DNA of 64,000 bases. It comes from GCA-2683135 sp964507445. GTDB lineage: Bacteria > Planctomycetota > GCA-002687715. Location of the stretch: the NCBI GenBank assembly GCA_964507445.1, contig CAZDQF010000023.1, positions 9,750-73,749 of the forward strand. The letters run 5' to 3'. The notes under the pieces are model-generated. The model was not told the origin of the DNA. It worked only from the letters and a program-made list of their open reading frames with translations, and did not search any database. Made by a program: the position numbers and the translations under genes. Within the stretch, counting starts at the first letter, position 1; every line of letters begins with the position of its first letter. Positions 49,828-58,451 of the stretch are shown piece by piece.

Positions 49828-52800
49828 GGGCCCCCAGCCACGACCCACCGCACACTCGGGGCTGCTCGGCGTCGTCGTACGCCGACCGGTGGCCGTCCTC
49901 ATGGTGGTGCTGGCGGTGGCGACCTTCGGGCTGGTCAGCCTCCAGAAGCTCCCCGTCACCCTCCTCCCCGACATCTCCTACCCCACGCTCACGGTCCGCA
50001 CGGAGTACGAGGGCGCCGCCCCCGCAGAGGTCGAGAAGCTGGTGACCCGGGTCCTGGAAGAGAACCTCGCTGTCATCGGCAACCTGGTGGGTTACCGCAG
50101 CATCTCCCGAGCCGGCATCTCCGATGTCATCCTGGAGTTCGAATGGGACACCCCCATGGCGTTCGCCACCCAGGACGTCCGGGAGAAGGTGGACCAGGTG
50201 AAGGCGCGGCTGCCTCAGGGCACGGACCACCCGCTCATCCTCCGCTACGACCCCACCCTGGACCCGATCATGCGGTTCGCCCTGTATCCCGCCTCGGGCT
50301 CCGAGGTGGACCTGTTCGAGCTCCGCCGGGTCGCGGAAGAAGAGGTGCGCCGTCAGCTCGAGAGCCTGGGCGGGGTCGCCGCCGTGCGCGTGCGCGGAGG
50401 GTTCGAAGAGGAGTGGCGGATCGAGTTGAAGGAGGCGCGGCTGAAGCTGCGCGGCGTCGCGGCCTCCGAGGTCACCCAGCGCATCGGCCTCGAGAACGCC
50501 AACGTGGCGGGCGGGGTGCTGCGGGACGGAGACCGGGAGAGCCTGGTCCGAACCCTGGGGGAGATCCGCACCCTGGACGAGCTGTCCGAGCTCGTGGTGG
50601 CCGTCCGCGGCGAGGAGCCGGTCCGGGTGCGAGACGTGGGGGACGTCATCCGGGACCACAAGGAACGGGACGTCATCACCCGAATCGAGGGACGGGAGTC
50701 CGTCGAGATCGAGGTCTTCAAGGAGGCCGGCGCCAACGTGGTGGACGTGGCCCACGCCGTGAAGACCCGCGTGTTCGGCAAGCACTGGGCGCAGACGGTG
50801 GTGGGCGGGGAGTACGACCCGTCCCTCGAGCCCAAGAAGCGCCGTGAAGAGGAAGATGGAGAGCGCCGCGGCAGGCGACGGCGGGGAGAACGGGAGCGGG
50901 AGGAGGCGAAGCGGGTCCTGGACGATGAGGGCAAGTCCCTGGCCGGAGCCCTCGCGGCGGAGGGCATCCGGCCCCGCCTGATCTCCGATCAATCCGTGTT
51001 CATCGAGGACAGCATCCGGGAGGTGCGCTCGGCGGCGATCCTCGGCGCCCTGCTCGCGGTGCTGGTCCTGTTCATCTTCCTCCGCCGGGCCTCCCCCACC
51101 GCCATCATCAGCGTGACCATCCCCGTGTCCGTGGTCGCCACCTTCGCCCCCCTCTTCCTCGCCGGGGTGACCCTCAACGTCATGTCCCTCGGTGGCCTCG
51201 CCCTCGGCATCGGCATGCTCGTGGACTCGGCCATCGTCGTGCTGGAGTCCATCAGCCGTCGTCGCGAGGACGGCGAGGGAGTCATCGACGCCGCCGTGCA
51301 CGGCACCCGGGAGGTCGGCCTCGCGGTGCTCGCCTCGACCCTGACCACCGTCGCCGTGTTCCTCCCCATGGTGTTCGTGGAGGGGATCGCCGGAGAGTTC
51401 TTCCGCGACCAGGCGCTGGCCGTGGTCTTCAGCCTGGTGGCGGCGTTGATCGCCGCCCTGTTCTTCATCCCCATGCTCGCCAGCCGCCGCATCACCTTCA
51501 CCGGCTCTGGCGGCCGCGGCCGGGTCCAGCTCCTCAAGGAGCTGTCTCCCCTGGCGGTCCGACACTACGTATCCGCGCAGCGCATCCGCGAGGCTCGCGA
51601 AGGACGCGGGCACGTGCGCCGCCTGTGCGTCCAGGCCTTCGAGGCCATCATCCGCTTCCCCTTCGAGCTCACCGCCCGCGTGGCGCTCATGCCGCTGCTC
51701 CTGCTGGCCTTCGGCTGCCTCCTCACGGCGACCGCCGGCGCCCGCCTCCTGGGCCTGGCCCTGAGCCCCGTCCTGTGGGCCGTGGACAAGGCCTACGGAT
51801 GGCTCGAGTCCGCCTACCTCCTGGTGCTACGTGGAGCGCTGCGAGCCCGCCTGATCGTCCTCGCCCTCGCCGCCGCCCTCAGCTGGTTGGCGTTCGGCCG
51901 CCTGGACAGCCTGGGTGTGGAGCTCGTACCCAAGGTCCACCAGGGGGAGTTCACCGTGGAGACCCAGCTGGACGTCGGCACGCCGGTGGAGGAGACCGAC
52001 CGCATCAGCGGCGAGGTCGCGCGTTTGATCGAAGACGCCCTCGCTCGCGAGGGCATCAAGCTGGCCGGGATCTCCACCGCGGCCGGGGTCCCTCGAGACG
52101 TCATCGCCAAGGCGGGAGAAGGGCGGCACACGTCCAAGGTCCTGGTGAGGCTGGAGACCGACGGAGACCTGGAAGACACGGAGCGCCGGGCGAAGGACGC
52201 GATCCGGGCCGGGTTCGAACGGGTGGCGGGCGCCAAGCCTCCCATCTTCGTCTCGCCCTCCTTGTTCACCACCAGGACGAGCCTGGAGGTGGAGGTGGTG
52301 GGCCCGGTCCTCGATGACATCCGCCAGGTAGCGGACATGCTGGAGGCAGAGATCCGTCAGCTGCCCGGACTCACGGACATCCAGAGCACCAACCGCACGG
52401 GATACCCGGAGCTGGTCATCCGACCGCATCGGCAGCAGCTCACCCTCTACAACCTCAGCGCCGGCGGAGTGGCGAATCTGGTCAGGGACAAGGTCCAGGG
52501 GGCGGTCTCGACCCGCGTGTCGAGGGGTGATCGCAAGATCGACGTGGTGGTGCGCACGCCGCGGGAGGAGGTGTCGAGCCCGGAGGACATCCTCAACCTG
52601 CGGGTCAATGACGAGGGCCCAGACCCCATCCCCCTGCGCACCGTGGCCGACGTCGAGCAGCGACCCGGGCCCGCGGAGATCCGCCGGGTCGGCGGCGAAC
52701 GGGCCGTGATCCTGTCAGCTGACGTGAAGGACCTGGACCTGACGGGGGCCGCGGCCGGGGTGAAGGCCGCGACGACGCGGCTTCGGAACGCAGACCCGGG

Positions 52801-53380
52801 GGCCTTCCGTGAGGTGGCCGTGCGCATCGCGGGACAACGGGAGGAATCGGAGCGGAGCATGCGTTCCATGCTGTTCGCCGGGCTCATCGCCACGTTCCTG
52901 GTCTACATCGTCATGGCGTCTCAGTTCGAGTCCCTGGTTCACCCCCTGGTGATCCTCTTCACCATCCCCCTGGCCCTGGTGGGGGTGGTGTTCACCCTCG
53001 AGGCGCTGGCCATCAAGGTGAGCGTCGTGGTCCTCATCGGCGTCATCCTGCTGGTGGGGATCGTGGTGAACAACGCCATCGTCCTCGTCGACGCCGTCAA
53101 CCAACGCCGTCGTCGCGGCATGCCGTGTCGCGAGGCCCTGGAGGTCGCCGGTCGTCTGCGCCTGCGCCCCATCCTCATGACCACCACGACCACGGTCCTG
53201 GGCCTCATGCCTCTCGCCGCCGGAGTGGGCGAGGGAGCGGAGATCCGCGTCCCCATGGCCATCACGGTCATCGCCGGTCTGGCCAGCAGCACCGTGTTGA
53301 CCCTGGTGGTCATCCCGGTGGTGTACTCGCTCGTCTCACGCAAGGGCCCCCTGGCGGCGGCACCGGGAGAGGGCGCATGA
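49799..53380 (+). CDS. RND efflux transporter permease, first subunit
   Basis: 1193 residues, longer than the usual 1020-1050. It has the HAE-type pattern: TM1 (VAVLMVVLAVATFGLVSLQK), porter loops, TM4 GLALGIGMLVDSAIVVLESI and TM10-11 GVILLVGIVVNNAIVLVDAV. Two additions stand out. A strongly charged segment near residues 345-375 (KKRREEEDGERRGRRRRGER) lies in the first large periplasmic loop. An extra hydrophobic stretch, MPLLLLAFGCLLTATAGARL, lies in the central region between the two halves. Proton-driven export of an unknown substrate. Stop and next start overlap as ATGA (53377-53380). Confidence 0.9.
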   Translation: MPTQPATGDKGPQPRPTAHSGLLGVVVRRPVAVLMVVLAVATFGLVSLQKLPVTLLPDISYPTLTVRTEYEGAAPAEVEKLVTRVLEENLAVIGNLVGYRSISRAGISDVILEFEWDTPMAFATQDVREKVDQVKARLPQGTDHPLILRYDPTLDPIMRFALYPASGSEVDLFELRRVAEEEVRRQLESLGGVAAVRVRGGFEEEWRIELKEARLKLRGVAASEVTQRIGLENANVAGGVLRDGDRESLVRTLGEIRTLDELSELVVAVRGEEPVRVRDVGDVIRDHKERDVITRIEGRESVEIEVFKEAGANVVDVAHAVKTRVFGKHWAQTVVGGEYDPSLEPKKRREEEDGERRGRRRRGEREREEAKRVLDDEGKSLAGALAAEGIRPRLISDQSVFIEDSIREVRSAAILGALLAVLVLFIFLRRASPTAIISVTIPVSVVATFAPLFLAGVTLNVMSLGGLALGIGMLVDSAIVVLESISRRREDGEGVIDAAVHGTREVGLAVLASTLTTVAVFLPMVFVEGIAGEFFRDQALAVVFSLVAALIAALFFIPMLASRRITFTGSGGRGRVQLLKELSPLAVRHYVSAQRIREAREGRGHVRRLCVQAFEAIIRFPFELTARVALMPLLLLAFGCLLTATAGARLLGLALSPVLWAVDKAYGWLESAYLLVLRGALRARLIVLALAAALSWLAFGRLDSLGVELVPKVHQGEFTVETQLDVGTPVEETDRISGEVARLIEDALAREGIKLAGISTAAGVPRDVIAKAGEGRHTSKVLVRLETDGDLEDTERRAKDAIRAGFERVAGAKPPIFVSPSLFTTRTSLEVEVVGPVLDDIRQVADMLEAEIRQLPGLTDIQSTNRTGYPELVIRPHRQQLTLYNLSAGGVANLVRDKVQGAVSTRVSRGDRKIDVVVRTPREEVSSPEDILNLRVNDEGPDPIPLRTVADVEQRPGPAEIRRVGGERAVILSADVKDLDLTGAAAGVKAATTRLRNADPGAFREVAVRIAGQREESERSMRSMLFAGLIATFLVYIVMASQFESLVHPLVILFTIPLALVGVVFTLEALAIKVSVVVLIGVILLVGIVVNNAIVLVDAVNQRRRRGMPCREALEVAGRLRLRPILMTTTTTVLGLMPLAAGVGEGAEIRVPMAITVIAGLASSTVLTLVVIPVVYSLVSRKGPLAAAPGEGA

Positions 53381-56300
53381 CCCGCGGCCTCGGGAACTTC
53401 ACCCTCAACCGTCGGGTGACGGTGCTGATGCTGGCCTCCGCCGTGATCCTGGTAGGCCTGATCTCCTACTTCCTCGTGCCCCTCGAGCTGCTGCCCAGGG
53501 GCTTCGAACAGGAGTCCGTGTCCATCTGGATCCCGGTCAACTCCAGCAACCCCACGGAGGTCCAGGAGCAGATCATCCGCCCGGTGGAGGAGCAGATCCG
53601 CACCATCCCCGGGATCGCCAGGATCTCCAGCCTCGCGTCGCCGAATCGAGCCAGCGTCCGGGTGGAGTTCAGCCGCGACGTGGACCTGGACCTCGCGGTG
53701 GCGGAGCTGCGGGATCGCCTGGAGCGGGCGCGCCCGTCGTGGCCAGAGGATGTACGCGACTACTTCATCCGCCGCTTCAACCTGGACACGGACCTGCCCG
53801 TGACCCCGTTCGCCATCGACCTGGGGGCGGGAGACTCGGACGAGATCGCGTTCATGGTCGAGGAGAAGGTCATCAAGCGCCTCGAGGCGCTGCCCGGGAT
53901 CGCCCAGGTGACCTGCTGGGGGCTGCGCCAGGACCAGGTCCGCATCTTCGTCGATCGGCAGAAGGCGGAGTCCATGGGGGTCTCCATCTACGAGCTGACC
54001 CAGACCCTCACCGCCAGCAACCTGGAGCTCTCCGGCGGGGAGCTGGAGGAAGCGGACACCCGCTTCGTCCTCCGCACGGACGCAAGATTCCGCACCTTGG
54101 AGGAGATCCGCGACTTCCCGGTCAACGCAGACGGGCTCCAGCTCCGGGAGATCGCTCGCGTCGAGCCCATGAAGGCGGTGCGGGACAGCATGGCCCTGTC
54201 TCGCAACCGCCACAGCCTGTGGTGTCAGGTGTTCAAGGAGTCCTCCGCCAACGCGGTGGAGGTCTCCGGTCGCATCCACGAGTTCCTCACGGAGCTGAGG
54301 GACGACCGCCGGCTGGCCCAGCTCGGCGCCACCGTCCGCGAGTATCCGCAGATGGACACGGGGGTCATCATCACGTCCGCCCTCGATACCCTGAGGAGGA
54401 CCGCCGCCATCGGCGCGGGGCTGGCCATCCTGGTGCTGTTCTTCTTCCTCCGCCGCCTCTCCCCCACCCTCATCATCACCACGAGCATCCCGCTCAGCCT
54501 GCTGGTGACGGTGGGCTACCTGCACTTCAGCGGCGGCACCCTCAACATCCTCAGCATGCTCGGCATCACGGTCTCCATCGGCATGCTGATCGATAACTCC
54601 ATCGTGGTGGTGGAGAACATCTTCCGGCACCGAGAGGCTGGCGCGTCCAGGCTGGAGGCGGCGCGCCGGGGCGCCTCCGAGGTGGCCCTGGCCATCACCC
54701 TGAGCACCCTCACCACGGTGGCCGCGTTCCTGCCGATCATCTTCATGTCCGGCAACGAGCAGCTGGCCTTCTTCACGTCCGCCATCGGCCTGCCGCTCTG
54801 CGCCGCGGTCCTCTCCTCCCTCGTGGTGGCCTTGCTGTTCATTCCGCTGGCCACGGTGGTGATGTCCCCGGCGCGGACGGCGCCCGCGTCCGCAGGGCGC
54901 TCGTGGCGGAGCTCCCGGGTGATCGACGCCGCCCGTGACCTGTACGGGCGCTCCCTGGGCCGCGCCCTCGGATCACGGCTCGTGGTCCTGCTGGTGGTGG
55001 TGGGGGTGGTCCAGAGCATCTCCATGATCGCGTGGGAGAAGCTCCCCAAGGTCGACATGATGAGCGACCAGGGTGGTCGCATCGGCATCAACGTCCGGCT
55101 CGGCCAGAACTTCAGCCTCCGGGACGCATACGACGAGATGCGCAACCTGGGCGGGTGGATCGAGGAGCACCAGGAGGAGTTCGGGATCGACCACTTCTGG
55201 TGTCGTTTCGACAAGCGCCGCGGACGCATGTCGATCAGCCTCGATCACGACAACATGGCCCTGACCAAGGACGCGGCGAGGAGGCTGAAGGCCGAGATCC
55301 CCCCTCGCCCCGGCGTCGAGCTCCGCTTCAGCATCGACGACGGCGGCACCGAGGATCGGGGCAAGCTCGTGCTCGACATCCACGGCCCTGACGCCCAGCG
55401 GCTCACCCGCATCGGTGAGGAGCTCGTCGACCTGCTGGAGCCCATCCCCGGCATCCTCGCCGTCAGCAGCAACCTGGAACGAGGCGAGCCGGAGGTCCAC
55501 ATCATCCCCGACCGGGAGCAATCGGCCCGCTACGACATCGACCCCAGGACGCTGCGGGGGACGCTCCAGTACGGGGTCCGGGGCTGGCGCTTCTCCGACC
55601 TCGTGATGAACGACCGGGAGATCCCGCTGATCATCGAGTACGAGGGCTCCGACGACCGGGACCTCCCGCAGCTCAAGGAGCTCCTGGTCCCGACCGGGAC
55701 CGGCTCGCAGGTGCCCCTCTCCAGCGTCGCCGACGTCACCACGTCCCAGGGGTTCGGCGACATCCGCAGGGTCGACGGCAAGGTGACGGCGCGGCTCACC
55801 CTGGAGGTTGACGAGGCCAACGTGGAGGCGGTGCTGCCCGCCGTCCGCGATCGCATCGCCAGCCACGGCCTGCCCGACGGCTACTCCTTCGCCGAGCCAC
55901 GGAAGGACGAGATGGACCAGGCCATGAACGAGATGATGTCCGCGGTGCTCCTGGCCGTGGTGTTCGTCTTCCTCCTCATGGGGATCCTGTTCGAGTCCTT
56001 CATCCTGCCCCTGGCGGTGCTGGTGGCGGTGCCCTTCTCGTGGGCCGGCGCCGTCTGGGGGCTCGCCCTGACCTCCACGCCGTTCGACTTCGTCGGCTCC
56101 ATCGGCGTCATCGTCCTGGTGGGCATCGTCGTCAACAACGGGATCGTCCTGGTCGACTGCGCGCGGCGGTTCATCGCTGACGGCATGGGTCGATCCGAGG
56201 CCCTGGTGGCCGCGGGGCGCACTCGGTTCCGGCCGATCCTCATGACCGCGGCCACCACCGTGGTGGGGCTGATCCCCATGGCGCTGTCCGACGGCGGAGG

Positions 56301-56484
56301 GTCCCAGGTCTCCTACAAGGCCCTCTCCCGCGCGCTGGTCGGAGGCCTCCTGGTCTCCACCTTCTTCACCCTGTACTTCGTGCCGATCCTCTACACCCTC
56401 TTCGACGACCTGAGGATCTGGGCTGGCAGGATCACCCGCGCGCTGATGCCGGGCAGGCCCCAACGACCAGCCCCGGAGTCCTGA
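53377..56484 (+). CDS. RND efflux transporter permease, second subunit
   Basis: 1035 residues, normal RND length. TM1 RRVTVLMLASAVILVGLISY, first porter loop LPRGFEQESVSIWIPVNSSN, TM4 ITVSIGMLIDNSIVVVENIF, TM10-11 GSIGVIVLVGIVVNNGIVLV. It differs clearly from the preceding permease, lacks both of its insertions, and shares only the family pattern. A heteromeric pump of the MdtBC kind is the simplest reading of one adaptor with two coupled permeases, although two separate pumps sharing an adaptor cannot be excluded. Third gene of the efflux operon. Confidence 0.9.
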   Translation: MTRGLGNFTLNRRVTVLMLASAVILVGLISYFLVPLELLPRGFEQESVSIWIPVNSSNPTEVQEQIIRPVEEQIRTIPGIARISSLASPNRASVRVEFSRDVDLDLAVAELRDRLERARPSWPEDVRDYFIRRFNLDTDLPVTPFAIDLGAGDSDEIAFMVEEKVIKRLEALPGIAQVTCWGLRQDQVRIFVDRQKAESMGVSIYELTQTLTASNLELSGGELEEADTRFVLRTDARFRTLEEIRDFPVNADGLQLREIARVEPMKAVRDSMALSRNRHSLWCQVFKESSANAVEVSGRIHEFLTELRDDRRLAQLGATVREYPQMDTGVIITSALDTLRRTAAIGAGLAILVLFFFLRRLSPTLIITTSIPLSLLVTVGYLHFSGGTLNILSMLGITVSIGMLIDNSIVVVENIFRHREAGASRLEAARRGASEVALAITLSTLTTVAAFLPIIFMSGNEQLAFFTSAIGLPLCAAVLSSLVVALLFIPLATVVMSPARTAPASAGRSWRSSRVIDAARDLYGRSLGRALGSRLVVLLVVVGVVQSISMIAWEKLPKVDMMSDQGGRIGINVRLGQNFSLRDAYDEMRNLGGWIEEHQEEFGIDHFWCRFDKRRGRMSISLDHDNMALTKDAARRLKAEIPPRPGVELRFSIDDGGTEDRGKLVLDIHGPDAQRLTRIGEELVDLLEPIPGILAVSSNLERGEPEVHIIPDREQSARYDIDPRTLRGTLQYGVRGWRFSDLVMNDREIPLIIEYEGSDDRDLPQLKELLVPTGTGSQVPLSSVADVTTSQGFGDIRRVDGKVTARLTLEVDEANVEAVLPAVRDRIASHGLPDGYSFAEPRKDEMDQAMNEMMSAVLLAVVFVFLLMGILFESFILPLAVLVAVPFSWAGAVWGLALTSTPFDFVGSIGVIVLVGIVVNNGIVLVDCARRFIADGMGRSEALVAAGRTRFRPILMTAATTVVGLIPMALSDGGGSQVSYKALSRALVGGLLVSTFFTLYFVPILYTLFDDLRIWAGRITRALMPGRPQRPAPES

Positions 56485-56499
56485 GCCCGGGCCCGAAGA

Positions 56500-56528
56500 T
56501 TGGCCGGGTCCAACAGGCCTGCTAACCT
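56500..56528 (+). promoter_or_regulatory. Candidate promoter of ribH operon
   Basis: -35 TTGGCC (56500-56505) and -10 TAACCT (56523-56528) with a 17-nt spacer, 30 nt before the ribH ATG. Weaker than the other promoters described but correctly placed between the efflux operon and ribH. Confidence 0.45.
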
Positions 56529-56557
56529 CGGAGGCTCCCTCATGGAGCGACCCGATC

Positions 56558-57028
56558 ATGAGTGACGTGCCCAGAGGCTCACACGACGGCAGCGGCCTTC
56601 GCATCGCCGTAATCCAGTCGCGGTTCAACGAGTCCGTGACGGAGGCGTTGCTGCGCGGCGCCCTGGATGCCCTCATGGAGCTCGGCGTCGACCCTTCGCA
56701 GACCAGGGCGTGCTCGGTGCCCGGCGCCGTGGAGCTCCCCGTCGCCGCCCGCCGGTTCGCCCTCTCCGGTGACCATGACGCCATCGTCGCCCTCGGCGCC
56801 GTCATCCGCGGCGAGACCTCACACTACGACTACGTGTGCAGCATGGCGGCGGACGGCTGCCAGCGCGTGGCCCTGGACACCGGGGTCCCGGTCGCCTTCG
56901 GCGTCCTCACCTGCGACAACGCCGAGCAGGCCTTCGCCCGCTGCGGGCCTGACGAGTCCAACAAGGGACGGGAGGCGGCGCTGGTCGCGGTTGAGTTGGC
57001 CAACCTGCTCCGAGGCCTCGAAGCGTGA
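56558..57028 (+). CDS. ribH: 6,7-dimethyl-8-ribityllumazine synthase
   Basis: 156 residues, the family length. Motifs: IAVIQSRFNESVTEALLRGA (substrate loop), ACSVPGAVELPVAARRFA, VALGAVIRGETSHYDYVCSM with the active-site histidine, VPVAFGVLTCDNAEQAFARC, and GREAALVAVELANLL. It condenses the pyrimidine and butanone-phosphate precursors in the last but one step of riboflavin synthesis, forming icosahedral or pentameric shells. Start of a ribH-nusB-ftsY-ligase run; the GTGA overlap with nusB couples them, a very common bacterial pair. Confidence 0.96.
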   Translation: MSDVPRGSHDGSGLRIAVIQSRFNESVTEALLRGALDALMELGVDPSQTRACSVPGAVELPVAARRFALSGDHDAIVALGAVIRGETSHYDYVCSMAADGCQRVALDTGVPVAFGVLTCDNAEQAFARCGPDESNKGREAALVAVELANLLRGLEA

Positions 57029-57504
57029 CCGAGCCCGCGAAGCCATCCCAGGGCGCAGCGGCGCCGGCCCGCAACCGCAGCCGGGGCCGTGAGCTGGCCC
57101 TCAAGTTCATCTTCGGCGTCGATATCCGCGGCCGCGACAGCGGGGAAGACTTCGAGGCGTTCGTCGTCCACCAGGGTGCGCGCGGCGTCACCGTCGACTT
57201 CGCCCGTACCCTGGTCGCCGGGATCCTCGAACACTGGGAGCGCCTGGACGGGACCTTCCTCCCCCTCGCTCGGAACTGGAAGCTGCAGCGGATGGCCACC
57301 ATCGACCGCAACATCCTGCGCCTCGCCTGCTACGAGCTGACCTTCGCGAGCGAGGTACCTCACGCCGTGGTGATCAACGAGGCCGTGGAGTTGGCGAAGA
57401 AGTACGGAACCACCAAGTCGGGAGCGTTCGTCAACGGGATCCTGGATCGGGTCCGGTGCGCCGGCGACGACGACTCCTCAGACGGCCCTCCGGCGGAGTC
57501 CTAG
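57025..57504 (+). CDS. nusB: Transcription antitermination protein NusB
   Basis: 159 residues from a GTG overlapping the ribH stop. The all-helical NusB signatures are RSRGRELALKFIFGVDI at the start, ILEHWERLDGTFLPLARNW, MATIDRNILRLACYELTF, PHAVVINEAVELAKKYGTTK and SGAFVNGILDRV. It joins NusE/S10 on boxA RNA to prevent early termination in rRNA operons. The acidic tail (DDDSSDGPPAES) is not conserved. Ends 2 nt before ftsY. Confidence 0.94.
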   Translation: MTEPAKPSQGAAAPARNRSRGRELALKFIFGVDIRGRDSGEDFEAFVVHQGARGVTVDFARTLVAGILEHWERLDGTFLPLARNWKLQRMATIDRNILRLACYELTFASEVPHAVVINEAVELAKKYGTTKSGAFVNGILDRVRCAGDDDSSDGPPAES

Positions 57505-57506
57505 CC

Positions 57507-58451
57507 ATGGTATTCGGGAAGCTCACTCGCGCCCTCCGAGAGGGCCTGCAGAAGACGAAGGCCAAGGTCGTGGGCGGGCTCAAGACCGTCCTGCCGTTCG
57601 GCAGAGACCTGGACGACGACCTCATCGAGGAGATGGAGGAGTACCTCTACACGGCGGACATCGGACCCCGCACCGTCGCCAAGATCACCGACGCCGTTCG
57701 TGACGCCTACAAGGCCAAGACCATCAAGACCACGGACGACTGCTTCGCCTTCCTCAAGAACTACCTGAAGGACCTGCTGCGCGGCGAAGACCGGAGCATG
57801 CAGCGCGCTGAAGAAGGCCCCACGGTGGTGCTGGTGGCGGGGGTCAACGGCTCCGGGAAGACCACCTCCATCGCCAAGCTGGCTTACCGGCTCTCCAAGG
57901 ACGGCGACAAGGTCATGCTGGCTGCGGCGGACACCTTCCGCGCCGCCGCCGTGGAGCAGTTGGTCACTTGGAGCGAGCGCGTCGGCTGCCAGATCATCCG
58001 ACAGCAGACCGGCAGCGACCCGGCGGCGGTGGCCTTTGACGCCGCGGAGGCGGCCGTCTCCCGCGGCGTGGACTGGCTGATCGTGGACACCGCGGGTCGA
58101 CTCCACACCCAGAAGAACCTGATGCAGGAGCTGGACAAGATCAAGCGCGTGATCACCAAGAAGATCCCAGGGGCGCCGCACGAGACCATCCTGGTCCTGG
58201 ACGCGAACACAGGCCAGAACGCCATCAACCAGGCGACGGAGTTCGGCAAGGTCCTGGAGATCAGCGGGCTGTTCCTCACCAAGCTGGACGGCACGGCGAA
58301 GGGAGGAGCGGTCATCGGGATCCGGGACCAGGTCGATGTCCCCATCCGGTTCATCGGCGTCGGAGAAAAGAAGGAGCACATCGAGGACTTCGACGCCGAG
58401 GCTTATGTAGAGGGCTTGTTCGAGACGGAGGATGTCGGCGCAGCCGGCTGA
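57507..58451 (+). CDS. ftsY: Signal recognition particle receptor FtsY
   Basis: 314 residues from the ATG at 57507, with GGAG 9 nt upstream. The long acidic A domain of E. coli FtsY is missing; the protein begins directly with a basic amphipathic helix (MVFGKLTRALREGLQKTKAK) and the NG core. GTPase motifs: G1 VNGSGKTTSIAKLA, AAADTFRAAAVEQL, G3 DTAGRLHTQ, G4 TKLDGTAKGG. It docks ribosome-SRP complexes at the membrane. It overlaps the next gene by 20 nt. Confidence 0.95.
   Translation: MVFGKLTRALREGLQKTKAKVVGGLKTVLPFGRDLDDDLIEEMEEYLYTADIGPRTVAKITDAVRDAYKAKTIKTTDDCFAFLKNYLKDLLRGEDRSMQRAEEGPTVVLVAGVNGSGKTTSIAKLAYRLSKDGDKVMLAAADTFRAAAVEQLVTWSERVGCQIIRQQTGSDPAAVAFDAAEAAVSRGVDWLIVDTAGRLHTQKNLMQELDKIKRVITKKIPGAPHETILVLDANTGQNAINQATEFGKVLEISGLFLTKLDGTAKGGAVIGIRDQVDVPIRFIGVGEKKEHIEDFDAEAYVEGLFETEDVGAAG

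Noticed and set aside
49694..51613. Minus-strand open frame of 639 codons rich in His, Asp and Glu
   Set aside because: It is antisense to the first RND permease; composition and lack of motif mark it as a shadow.
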